DNA of 64,000 bases, from NCBI GenBank assembly GCA_963678705.1, contig OY783211.1:10802603-10866602 (forward strand). The letters are read 5' to 3'. Under the pieces are notes generated by a model. The model searched no databases and was not told the DNA's origin. It was given only the letters and a program-made list of their open reading frames with translations. The position numbers and the translations under genes were made by a program. The stretch is from Panorpa germanica (lineage: Eukaryota; Arthropoda; Insecta; Mecoptera; Panorpidae). Each line of letters begins with the position of its first letter. Within the stretch, counting starts at the first letter, position 1. Positions 1 through 9,484 of this stretch are shown one piece after another.

Positions 1-297
1 GGAATGTTTTGGTCGTTAAAAACAATGAAATTACCACAAAAATTATACGACTTGTAGGTGTGTTACTCAAATTCATTTTTAATTACTATAAAATAATATA
101 TAGTTAATTGACTTTGTAATTATATGTTTAAATTAGTAATTAAGATATAATTATTACAAGCACTAAATTATTGTTTTAAATTAATGCTACTTTTATACAG
201 AGTGCTTGATAGATATGCAAATTGGTGTCAATTTCGAAAAAGATAATGGAAACTTTAAGAAAAATAAATGCAAGTCTATTCGATTGAAGTATTACGT
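1..297. other. AT-rich stretch, no feature seen
   Basis: No ORF, repeat pair or RNA gene could be supported here. Confidence 0.5.
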
Positions 298-549
298 CCC
301 AGTAAACATTTGGTGAAGTGTCCCTTTTTGTGACTATTTCACTTCAGTTATAGTTCGCATCAACTTTATCTTCATTTGTATTCCGACAGGTGGAGTGGTT
401 CCGTCATCTGTAGCCGATAAAACAGACATTTCATATGAAAGATTGTGAGAAACTGAACTATAAATGAACTCTTTCATGACAAAAAAATCATACGCATCTC
501 CAATATGATGTCAAAGTGACTCCAAAATGCTCAAAAAGGCTTTACTGGG
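298..549 (-). repeat. Short element with 9-bp inverted ends (family CCCAGTAAA), copy 1
   Basis: The segment begins CCCAGTAAA and ends TTTACTGGG, a perfect 9-bp terminal inverted repeat. Its reverse complement aligns end to end with 21713-21964, so this is a dispersed repeat. On the minus strand a reading frame stays open for at least 58 codons and ends at the TAG complementary to 334-336. About 40 of those 58 residues match the other copy without indels, and the indel between the copies falls after the stop. No target duplication is visible and the family is not recognised. Most substitutions between copies change the amino acid, so coding constraint is doubtful. Confidence 0.7.
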
Positions 550-1409
550 GTATGGTAATTGCTTTTTGTAAAACAAACAATACAATTTTGTAATACAATT
601 TCCTAAGAGATTATTCGGTATATTAAAGTTTCGGTTAAGTAAAATGTTATATACCTAAAATTGAACATGCAACTAAAATAAAACTTTTCCATATAAGATA
701 CTTTTAAAAGTGTTATTTTATTCTGGCTTTAGCAAAACATCTTTTATAAAAACAATATTGTTTTATCTCTTAAATGAATAATAATTTCATGTAGAAAATA
801 TGGAATTATTTTTAAAACGTACTCGTACAGATCTTTTTATCATATTAATTCCAGCGAACGGAAGAACAAGTAGTTAGTTTCAAAGGAAAATTTGCTCCTT
901 TACGTTATTTTATAATTGTTATATATAATTCAAATAATTTGAAACTCCTACATTAAAAAGCACACGTTTTTAGAAAAGCTATAATATTGAAAACTTTGTA
1001 CGAGATTCTTAATTTCTGTTGATACATTTTAAACTTGAAACGTGTCCTATCTCGTGAGACTAATATAAGTTTTCTTCTTTAAGAAAAGATCCAAATTCCA
1101 AAACGTACGAATAACGTAATTGTATTATATTATAACATAATTTGTATGTAACATATTTAATATTTGGCGTTTAACAATAAAAGGCTCCGTGGTAGATAAA
1201 GACAACTGGCGGTAAAACGGAGATTAAAAGATATTGCACCTGCTAAATACAGTTAGGTATCATTCACAAATTACGATTTTAGATTAGATGTGACGTCACG
1301 AAACTCATGGCTCTTCCCTGTCACATCTTGTCACACTTTAATGGCACATGTATTTAAAGTAATGTAACATAACAGACGTTACCTGTTACGCAAACAATTT
1401 CATCTAATA
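550..1409. other. AT-rich stretch, no gene
   Basis: Nothing coding or structured was found apart from one TACTCGTA word at 820-827, the reverse complement of the interspersed TACGAGTA word described in the findings. Confidence 0.5.
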
Positions 1410-2177
1410 TACAGGGTGTCCCAAAATTCAACGATAAGCCGGCAGCAGAAGGTGGTCCTGCTCATGACTACACAAGAAAAAAAGTTTTTATCTCATTTTT
1501 TTAAAAAGAAATTTTTTTTTCGAAAATCGAAACACCTTAAGATGTTTTTAACTACCATGACCACAATTTTTCAAATATTTCTGATTTTTTTTTTTGTATC
1601 GGCAACCTAAATAGCACTGCTTTCCACCACAACCATTAAAACTCCCAGAATGCTAGTAGTTTTTGCAACAATAATTTATGAAATTTAGTTCTTGTTTAGA
1701 AATAGTATGCATAATTTTTATTTATTGCTAGTTTTCCTGGAGTATTATACCATTTTGGAATCCTGAAGAGTTGCGCCAATTTTTAAAAAAACTTGCCATA
1801 GTAGTGTTCATACTTCTTTTTTACACCACGATGAGTTAAAGTTGACTGAAAGTAAAAATCTTTAAAAAATTTAGGGAAAAAAATAATTTCGATTAAATTT
1901 TGTGTAAAAACTACTAGCATTCTGGGAGTTTTAATGGTTGTGATGGATAGCAGTGCTATTTAGGTTGCCGATACAAAAAAAAATTCAGAAATATTTTAAA
2001 AATTGTGGTCATGGTAGTTAAAAACATCTTAAGGTGTTTCAATTTTCGAAAAGAAATTTTTTTTTTCTAATTCCTAAACAAAATGAGATAAAAATTTTTT
2101 TTCTTTTTTTCTTGTGTAGTCATGAGCAGGACCACCTTCTGGTGCCGGCTTATCGTTGAATTTTGGGACACCCTGTA
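1410..2177. mobile_element. Foldback/MITE with ~260-bp inverted arms, CAGGGTGTCC ends
   Basis: The left arm from about 1412 (CAGGGTGTCCCAAAATTC) is repeated in reverse complement up to 2175. The arms are roughly 260 bp each, run to about 1670 and from about 1905, and surround a central loop of about 235 bp. A TA dinucleotide flanks each end (1410-1411 and 2176-2177), which is compatible with the TA target duplication of IS630-Tc1-mariner elements. No transposase is encoded; the 64-codon ORF in the left arm is an accident of the repeat. The element is non-autonomous. Its superfamily is inferred only from the TA flanks and end sequence. Confidence 0.75.
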
Positions 2178-2510
2178 TAACGTTAGTGACCTATTTTACA
2201 GCTTTTGGAGAATAAAACTAATCTTTTGTACATTAGCCTACTTATAAAACTTCTTCAAAATATCTTTTTAAGGATTATAAAATTTTAGAACAGGTATAAA
2301 AAAAATAACGAATCCATTTTAGATTATTAACTCTCGCTAAAGTAAAATATTATATAAATGTAAGGTAAAATTCATGTTTTCTGTTTTAATATATCTTAAT
2401 ATTAATTACTACTTTGTATCTATGGAACAGAATTGAATAGGTAACTTAAATATGAATATATTCCTTACAAGTAAATCACTTTTAAAGGTACAATGCACCC
2501 TCAACGTATT
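2178..2510. other. AT-rich stretch, no feature seen
   Basis: Unique-looking sequence between the foldback element and the LTR retrotransposon. No ORF or repeat was recognised. Confidence 0.5.
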
Positions 2511-2514
2511 ATAT
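2511..2514. repeat. Target-site duplication ATAT (left)
   Basis: ATAT lies directly before the 5' LTR and recurs directly after the 3' LTR at 10232-10235. Duplications of 4 to 6 bp are usual for Ty3/gypsy integration. The sequence is low in complexity, so its exact length is uncertain. Confidence 0.75.
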
Positions 2515-3261
2515 TGTTGTAAGTACGCATATGTCGCACTTACCTTTTATTTTTAATGATATTAAATGTTAATTATGTAATAGAATTATATTATGTAAAC
2601 AGTTTTTGTATTAGTATTAAGATTGTAAAGAATAATTATTAAAGTTTAGCGCTTATAAATATTGTCTCTGGTTTGTGGAGATTAATATTGATTTAATGCT
2701 GGTAATTCAGTATTGGCGTTCTGTGATGTGAAATAAATTATTATATATTAAATTGCACAAGACGCTGAAAGCCAGTCTTCTCCTGAGTCTCAAAGCAAGC
2801 ATTACTATTCGCAACTTCGTACGTATTGAATAGTGAGCACATTTCAACTATTAATTAAATTATAACACTATAGAATTACATTTTGTTTTATATCTGTCAT
2901 CTTCGTTAATCTAATAAAATACTATTGTAATTAAGTAAGCAGATATAATATTACAACGAATAAATGATATATTTTAATAAAAGTGTTTGTATTAATAGTA
3001 ATAAAAAGATACTAATTGTTCAACCGTCGCATGTCGCAACGAGGTTACTTTAGACCGCTCAAGTATTCTCTAATTGCAACAATACACCGTCTGAACAAGA
3101 ATCCTTATTAATCATCTTAAGAAAGATATTCGATTACTACTGTAATTGGTGTTGGAAGTCGTCAACTGAAGAATCTACTACCAGAAGCTAGCATCCCTGC
3201 AGAATGTACTAGTAAGCTGAGTAATCTCCTCCAGAACGACAATACAACACATTTTACAACA
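2515..3261 (+). repeat. 5' LTR (747 bp)
   Basis: It starts TGTTGTAAGTACGC and ends ATTTTACAACA, matching 9485-10231 at a constant offset of 6970 with no difference seen. A TATA-like TATAAAT lies at 2654-2660 and an AATAAA at 2732-2737, plausible promoter and polyadenylation signals. The U3/R/U5 limits cannot be placed from sequence alone. The first bases form a potential hairpin, GTAAGT pairing with ACTTAC across 13 nt. Confidence 0.95.
2654..2660 (+). promoter_or_regulatory. Putative LTR TATA box
   Basis: TATAAAT sits about 140 bp into the LTR, upstream of the AATAAA at 2732. The same motif occurs at the matching place in the 3' LTR. In an AT-rich LTR this is suggestive only. Confidence 0.35.
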
Positions 3262-3262
3262 T

Positions 3263-3280
3263 TGGTGTCAGGTGGGGTCT
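3263..3280 (+). other. Primer-binding site, tRNA-Leu type
   Basis: TGGTGTCAGG starts 2 nt after the 5' LTR. TGG complements the CCA tail of a tRNA, and TGGTGTCAG is the complement of the 3' end of many tRNA-Leu species (...CTGACACCA). Matching weakens beyond about 10 nt. The primer assignment rests on general knowledge of tRNA-Leu ends, not on a host tRNA set. Confidence 0.75.
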
Positions 3281-3707
3281 CGAAGAGATATTCCTACACA
3301 TAAATATCCAAGAGGTACGCCCAAAATTTTTTTCTATATATTCTACACCTGGATGCAGATCAATTATTCTGGATACCACTACGTCGATCGATTATTTCCA
3401 AGATTGCCGAAGAGTACGAGATAGAACGTCAATTCATCTGTATTTCACATAATTTTTCTACAAGTCCGGTGGATTTAAAACAACAGCCCGCTGAACCAGA
3501 AAAAAAAAGAAATCTTTTGCCCCCAGCGAATGGATGGATGCTTCTAGAACAAATGGAATAATCTAAACTGATGTTAATCGTTTCCAGAACCCTGCACACA
3601 GCTGTACATAGATCAAAATCGAAAGTTTTTTTTGTTAAGTATAATAAGACAGTATCTTTTTATCTTGTATACAATTATTATCATAAATTGATAATTGTAT
3701 TTTTTTC

Positions 3708-3944
3708 TATTAGTAGCATCCTTGTAATTCATTGAAGCTATTATTTTTTTTTAGTATTATATTCAATACTTTTGAATATTTGCTATAACCTATCTATTAG
3801 TAGCATCCTTGTAATTCATTGAAGCTATTATTTTTTAGTATTATATTCAATACTTTTGAATATTTGTTATAAAATAACAATTTTGTAGCATCATTGTTCA
3901 ATATTTTTAGTATTATATCCAATACTTTTGAATATCTACTATAA
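3708..3944 (+). repeat. Tandem repeat in the retrotransposon leader (86-bp unit, about 2.7 copies)
   Basis: The unit begins CTATTAGTAGCATCC and contains TAGTATTATATTCAATACTT. It starts at 3708 and again at 3794. A third, shortened and diverged copy runs from about 3882 to 3944. The repeat lies in the untranslated leader before gag-pol. Within it, TATTCAATACTTTTGAATA can fold into a small hairpin. A role in packaging, translation or promoter strength is possible but not shown. Confidence 0.85.
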
Positions 3945-4249
3945 TATTTCCTATAATTGTTTCTACAATTATATTAATTCATGTTTAATATTTTTAGAAC
4001 ATCTTTATGAACGAGAAAGAATTTTGAAAAGGAGAAGTAAAGAGCTGAAGCAGTTAGATAGCAGTCTGTTCAATCAGAGAGACTACCTTCCTGTTACAAC
4101 TGCGGTGTCTGAGCCCCATCGGAAATTTCCTGTGAGTTACTGTTTTCGCTAGCAATTTTTCCTTGTCAGAATCCTGTTCTTCGGAGAGTCGTTTATTGGT
4201 ACAAAATAATCTTTAGTCTGTATATTATATATAACTTTAATTAAGTACT

Positions 4250-7200
4250 ATGGCACCGAACGTTCATTCACTCACACTAGTTGAGAATACAATCAATCTA
4301 ATTAATGAGTTTTCAAAAAATCTAGAAGTCCAATCAACATCCTTAACAATAGTTGAATTAAAAATCAAAAACTTAGACAAAGCTTGGGTTAAATATAGTA
4401 GTATCGTAGAAGCATTGCTTCCAACTCTAAAAAATGAAGAAGCTTCGGCTATCGTTAGTAAATCTATGGAAGTTGAAAGTATTTATGACGACACTCTTAT
4501 TTACTTGTTGAATTATAAGCAAACATTTGAGAATGATACACATATTGTAGACGACTCAAAAAGTATAGATTCAATAAAAAATCTGAACTTAAGTCCAATG
4601 CAACTAACCGTTTTTGATGGAGAATATATTAATTGGCAAAGTTTTATGGAATTATTTACAAATTTAATTCGTAATAATAGTAAACTATCAAGCATTGAAA
4701 AAATGCATTATTTAAAGTTAAATTTGTCAGGAGAACCACTCAAACTCATAAAGAATTATCCTTTAACAAATGATAATTACGAAATTGTTTGGAACATCCT
4801 TTGTAAACGTTATGATAACAAGGTAGCACTTATTGAAACCTGTTTAAACAATTTAATAAACTACAATGTTATACGTTTAGAGTCCGAAATCAATATCAAA
4901 AAACTACTAGATGAAATTAATGAATCGATTAGAGCATTAACCGAATTGGGGATATATTCTAATCATTCAGATTTTATGTTAATACATATTTTAAAGACCA
5001 AATTAGATTTTAATTCGTCAAAGGAATGGGAAAACAGAAATAATTCTGAATTACCAACCTTAAATGAATTTACAGAGTTTCTGGAGAGACGGTGGCGCAA
5101 TCTAGAAAGAAGAAGGCATATTAAAGTCAAAACATATCCAAGCGTTCCTAATTCTAATAGTAAACCAGTTTCAAGCAAGCAAATTCCTAATAAGGTCGAA
5201 ACAAAAACTAAAAATTTGTTCTGTAACCATTGTAAGAAAAGTGGTCATACAGAAAAGTATTGTTTTATTAAGAAGGAAAATCTAGATACGGGTAACCCTA
5301 TTGCTCAAGTTAATACTTGTAGGGAGGCCACAATTTTATCAGAACCTTCTACTTGTTGTGAAAGATCGAAACATCTTATATCTGATGGTTCTCAAGTATC
5401 TTTTACTAACAAGACACAACACAATTCAAATAATGAATTATGTTTTTTTTATGATTTTGATGAGATCAATACGGGTAATTTACAAAATAATAATGATATT
5501 CTAAGTTTTGACAGTAAAAATAAAAATGTTAAGGCTAAGCAAACAGTTGACACTATCCAATTCAAGATGGTCGCAGCCAAAGCTAAAACCGTATCATTTT
5601 TATTAGATACTGGTTCTCAAATCTCCTTGATTAAACAAAATATTTTAAATAACAATGTCAGAATTAATAATAAATCTAAAATTCTATTGAAGGGTATTTC
5701 TGAAGGCACGCCTTATACCTTAGGTTCACTGAAAACTTCTATAATTTTAGATAGTAATAAGTCGAAACAAACTTTACAGGTTGTGTCAGAAAATTTCCCC
5801 ATTAAACACGATGGAATTATAGGGTTAGATATTTTACGGAAACTAAATGCAGTAATTAATCTAAAAATGAACAGTGTACAATTCTCAGAATGTGGCAAAG
5901 TAATTGAGCTCCCACTTATAAATATAAACAATATCGTTTTACCAGCACGTACGAGGAAGATAATTCCTATGTCAGGTTCTACAGTAGGAGTTTGTGTAGC
6001 CAGGGAATTGTTACCTGAAGTTTTTTTAGCTAATGCATTAATCAAGCCCGTCAAAAATATTTTCTATATTTCAATAATAAATTCTTCAATAAAAAATATA
6101 GTACTTAGTAATTTCAAACCGAATATCATACCGATAGATCAATTTAGTATTTACCATTTTTCAAAATCAAGTCCTAACAACCGTAAGGAACTTTTATTAA
6201 ACAATTTAAATCTTTCACATGTCAATTCAGAATTAGTAACAGAATTAATAGAAATCTGTGACAGCTTTAATGACATATTTTTTTTACCGGGAGACAAGTT
6301 ATCTTGTACGAGCGCATTAAGTCATAAGATAAAGATTAATTCTTCTAAACCCGTTAACGTTAAACCGTATCGATTGCCCCATGCGCAAAAAGAGATTGTG
6401 GAAAAGCATATTCAGGAACTGTTGGTCAACAACATAATTGAAGAAAGCGACTCACCCTATAACGCACCTTTATTAGTAGTACCAAAAAAACCAGATGCGT
6501 TAGGTAATAAACAATTCCGCGTAGTAGTCGATTTCCGTAAACTTAACGAGCAGACAACAAGTGACGCCTATCCTTTGCCTCTTATACATGATATACTGGA
6601 CCAACTTAGTGGTGCAAAATTTTTCTCTACCCTTGACTTAGCAAGCGGTTTTCACCAGGTCCCTATGCTTCCCGAAGATAAAGAGAAAACAGCATTTAGT
6701 GCGAACTTTAAACACTATCAATTTGTAAGAATGCCATTCGGACTTAAAGGAGCCCCCCCCATGTTTCAGAGACTTATGTCTCACGTTCTCACAGGTTTGC
6801 AAGGAATAGATTGCTTAATCTATCTGGACGATGTAGTCATTTTTGGAAAAAACATTTCTGAGCACAACCAAAGATTAAAAAACGTTTTTTCTAAATTACG
6901 GGAACATAATTTGAAGCTCCAACCATCCAAATGTAACTTTCTACATAAAGATTTGATTTATTTAGGTCACGTTATTAATGAAACAGGTATTCTACCAGAT
7001 CCTTCTAAAGTAGAAGCAATAAAGAATTTCCCCATTCCAAACAGTCCTAAACAAATTAAAACATTTTTGGGTATGTCTGGTTATTATCGCCGACATATAC
7101 CGCATTACGCAGAGATAGCCAAACCACTATATAATGCAGCAAACAGTAATGTTAAAGTATTAGAATGGTCAGACCAATGCGACGAATCATTTAAAACTTT

Positions 7201-9199
7201 AAAAAATAAATTAACCATATCACCTGTTTTGCAATACCCGGACTTTAGTAAAAATTTCGTTGTAACCACGGATGCAAGTAAATATGCTATAGGTGCAGTC
7301 CTTTCACAAGGTACTATTAAGGAAAGCCACCCAATAGCATATGCTTCAAGAACTCTAAATAAGGCACAACAAAATTACACAACTACTGAACGTGAGTTAT
7401 TAGCAGTAGTATGGGCTGTGGCTCATTTTAGACCCTATCTCTATGGAAAGTTTTTTAGTATCGTAACAGACCATCAAGCCTTGACTTGGTTAATGAGTAT
7501 TAAGGACCCGAGTTCTAGACTTATGCGTTGGCGGATAAAACTAGAAGAATATAATTACGAAGTAATATATAGACCAGGTAGTTCGATTCCACACGTAGAT
7601 GCCCTAAGTCGCGTATACTCACTTCAGGTTGAAACAATGGATGTCACATACGAAAATTATTTAGAAATAATTAAAAATAAAATTATCATAAACAATAAAG
7701 TAATTGAACATGATAAAAGTTTATATGACGCACCGACGTCATTTTCATTAGTAGATTTTGTATCAAAAGATTTTAAAAATTCAATTGGAAATTCTCCTGA
7801 ATTAATCAATAAATTTAGTAGTATCAATGCATTTCTAATACAAGAAAAAGAAGTATCAGAAATTGCATATGTTGAAATTGATACTAGATTTATTATCTGT
7901 TTAATAATTAAGGAATTTCATTTTAATCTACCAAATTATAAAGAAATATTTTTGGCATTAGTGAATCTGAAAAACTTTTGTACTTTACACAAAATTACTA
8001 ACATAGCTATGAACAGGTTCGAGTCTGAACTAAGTAAATTAGATTTTGCCCAGTTACGAACTATGATCAGACATATCTTTGATAAAACAAATATAATAGT
8101 ACACATTTATAATGACAATATACTTAAAATTAGTGACCCTGAGTTAATAAACAATGTAATTTCGGAATTTCATGTTAATCCCACAGCAGGCCACTTAGGA
8201 GTTTCTAAAACAATTAAACGATTAAAATCACACTTTAAATTTCCAAGTATGATTAGAAAAGTTAAAAATTTTATTAGACAATGTGTATCATGTCAAAAGA
8301 ATAAAGTGTGCAAATTAAATAAATGCCCATTAACAATTACATCGACTTCGAAACATAGTTTCGAAAGGTTGGCTTTGGACATAGTATATCTTCCCAAGAA
8401 AGACGACAACGACAAATACAAATACTTACTAACAATACAGGATGACCTTACTAAATTTACGGAAGCTATTCCTATTATAAACCAGGAGGCAAATACTGTC
8501 GCGAAAGCATTAGTAACTAACGTTATTTGTAGGTACGGAGTTCCTAATATGATCTTAACAGACCAAGGAACAAATTTCATGTCGAAAATTTTTAAAGATA
8601 TATGCAAATTGTTAAAAATTAAACAATTAAAAACAACAGCATTTAGACCAGCAACCAACGGTGCCTTAGAAAGAGTTCATAGAACCCTTGCCGAGTATCT
8701 AAGGAATTTTTGTAAAAAGCAGGATGATTGGATAAATTGGATTCCCTATGCAATGTTCGTGTATAACACAACTCCGCATACAGCGACCGGTTTTACTCCT
8801 TTCGAACTAATTTATGGACATAAGGCAAATCTGCCTTCAATTTTTTATAAAGAACCAATTGAGGTAAATACTTATAATAATTTTATAGTAGAACTCAAAC
8901 ACAGGTTACAAGTAGCGAGGGAACTTGCTATGAATAACTTGGTTAAAAGCAAAGAAAAAACAAAATTATATTTTGATAAAAGGGTCAATTCTCTTTTCAC
9001 ACCTGAAGTAAACGAACTAGTTTTATTAAGAAATGAACAGTTACCAACTAAAGGACAGTCAAAAAAACTTTTACCCTTATACGTAGGACCGTATAAAGTT
9101 ACTAAAATTATATCCCCTGTTAATACAGAAATACTAATTGGTAAAAAACATACGGTAGTTCATAATAATAGGTTGAAGAGATTTTGTACCAATGAATAA
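4250..9199 (+). CDS. Gag-Pol polyprotein of a Ty3/gypsy retrotransposon
   Basis: This single 1649-residue frame has no stop or frameshift, so Gag and Pol would be made as one polyprotein. Residues ~115-235 resemble the DUF1759 region of retrotransposon Gags (FDGEYINWQSFMELF). A CX2CX4HX4C knuckle lies at 325-338. Aspartic protease follows with LDTG (Asp453) and a downstream IIGLD at ~523-527. Reverse transcriptase spans ~690-880, with YLDD at 858-861. RNase H has Asp1008, Glu1049 and Asp1074. Integrase has an HHCC finger (His1308 to Cys1345 and the following CxxC) and a D,D-35-E triad (Asp1377, Asp1438, Glu1474). A GPY/F-like module (VGPYKV) is near the C-terminus. The ATG at 4250 is the first in frame after the leader. 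All catalytic residues checked are present, so the protein may be active. Confidence 0.95.
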   Translation: MAPNVHSLTLVENTINLINEFSKNLEVQSTSLTIVELKIKNLDKAWVKYSSIVEALLPTLKNEEASAIVSKSMEVESIYDDTLIYLLNYKQTFENDTHIVDDSKSIDSIKNLNLSPMQLTVFDGEYINWQSFMELFTNLIRNNSKLSSIEKMHYLKLNLSGEPLKLIKNYPLTNDNYEIVWNILCKRYDNKVALIETCLNNLINYNVIRLESEINIKKLLDEINESIRALTELGIYSNHSDFMLIHILKTKLDFNSSKEWENRNNSELPTLNEFTEFLERRWRNLERRRHIKVKTYPSVPNSNSKPVSSKQIPNKVETKTKNLFCNHCKKSGHTEKYCFIKKENLDTGNPIAQVNTCREATILSEPSTCCERSKHLISDGSQVSFTNKTQHNSNNELCFFYDFDEINTGNLQNNNDILSFDSKNKNVKAKQTVDTIQFKMVAAKAKTVSFLLDTGSQISLIKQNILNNNVRINNKSKILLKGISEGTPYTLGSLKTSIILDSNKSKQTLQVVSENFPIKHDGIIGLDILRKLNAVINLKMNSVQFSECGKVIELPLININNIVLPARTRKIIPMSGSTVGVCVARELLPEVFLANALIKPVKNIFYISIINSSIKNIVLSNFKPNIIPIDQFSIYHFSKSSPNNRKELLLNNLNLSHVNSELVTELIEICDSFNDIFFLPGDKLSCTSALSHKIKINSSKPVNVKPYRLPHAQKEIVEKHIQELLVNNIIEESDSPYNAPLLVVPKKPDALGNKQFRVVVDFRKLNEQTTSDAYPLPLIHDILDQLSGAKFFSTLDLASGFHQVPMLPEDKEKTAFSANFKHYQFVRMPFGLKGAPPMFQRLMSHVLTGLQGIDCLIYLDDVVIFGKNISEHNQRLKNVFSKLREHNLKLQPSKCNFLHKDLIYLGHVINETGILPDPSKVEAIKNFPIPNSPKQIKTFLGMSGYYRRHIPHYAEIAKPLYNAANSNVKVLEWSDQCDESFKTLKNKLTISPVLQYPDFSKNFVVTTDASKYAIGAVLSQGTIKESHPIAYASRTLNKAQQNYTTTERELLAVVWAVAHFRPYLYGKFFSIVTDHQALTWLMSIKDPSSRLMRWRIKLEEYNYEVIYRPGSSIPHVDALSRVYSLQVETMDVTYENYLEIIKNKIIINNKVIEHDKSLYDAPTSFSLVDFVSKDFKNSIGNSPELINKFSSINAFLIQEKEVSEIAYVEIDTRFIICLIIKEFHFNLPNYKEIFLALVNLKNFCTLHKITNIAMNRFESELSKLDFAQLRTMIRHIFDKTNIIVHIYNDNILKISDPELINNVISEFHVNPTAGHLGVSKTIKRLKSHFKFPSMIRKVKNFIRQCVSCQKNKVCKLNKCPLTITSTSKHSFERLALDIVYLPKKDDNDKYKYLLTIQDDLTKFTEAIPIINQEANTVAKALVTNVICRYGVPNMILTDQGTNFMSKIFKDICKLLKIKQLKTTAFRPATNGALERVHRTLAEYLRNFCKKQDDWINWIPYAMFVYNTTPHTATGFTPFELIYGHKANLPSIFYKEPIEVNTYNNFIVELKHRLQVARELAMNNLVKSKEKTKLYFDKRVNSLFTPEVNELVLLRNEQLPTKGQSKKLLPLYVGPYKVTKIISPVNTEILIGKKHTVVHNNRLKRFCTNE

Positions 9200-9484
9200 A
9201 AACTTGACGAATGAAATGGATTTTGTCAGGGATGATTGTTTTGTGGAGCAGTGTTAACTCTATACGATGGGATCAGAATCGTTGTCGACACTTTGCTTCT
9301 CTTTTTGTTTTTTTCTAGAATTGTAACTCGTATATTTTGTTTTTATACGTGTCCCTTTTTTTTTGAAAGGGGGTGTTGTGATATGTACGACATCTCCCCT
9401 ATCACAATTTTTCCTTTTTCTTTTCCTTAGAGCAGAAACGCATATGTTTTGTTTTATATGCGTTCCTTTTCTTTGGTTGAGGAG
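9200..9484 (+). other. 3' noncoding segment with duplicated hairpin/polypurine module
   Basis: Two diverged copies of one module lie here. Each has a hairpin with a T-rich loop, a pyrimidine tract, a purine tract, TGTTGT, then a second hairpin. The upstream copy has CGTATA/TATACG (9329-9349), GAAAGGGGG (9365-9373), TGTTGT (9374-9379) and GTGATA/TATCAC. The downstream copy has AACGCATAT/ATATGCGTT (9437-9464), GGTTGAGGAG (about 9475-9484), then the 3' LTR TGTTGT with GTAAGT/ACTTAC. Stem sequences differ but pairing is kept. The purine tract at 9475-9484 is the presumed plus-strand primer. The 64-codon ORF at 9236-9430 is low complexity and is not an env gene. Confidence 0.75.

Noticed and set aside
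1416..1610. 64-codon ORF
   Set aside because: It lies wholly in the left arm of the foldback element and reads a T-rich stretch.
3928..4152. 74-codon ORF in the retrotransposon leader
   Set aside because: It begins in the tandem repeat, has no recognisable domain, and its N-terminal half is Tyr/Asn-rich as expected of AT-rich noncoding DNA.
9236..9430. ORF after gag-pol as a possible envelope gene
   Set aside because: It is only 64 codons, rich in Phe and hydrophobic residues because it reads through T-rich noncoding structure, and has no signal peptide plus ectodomain layout.
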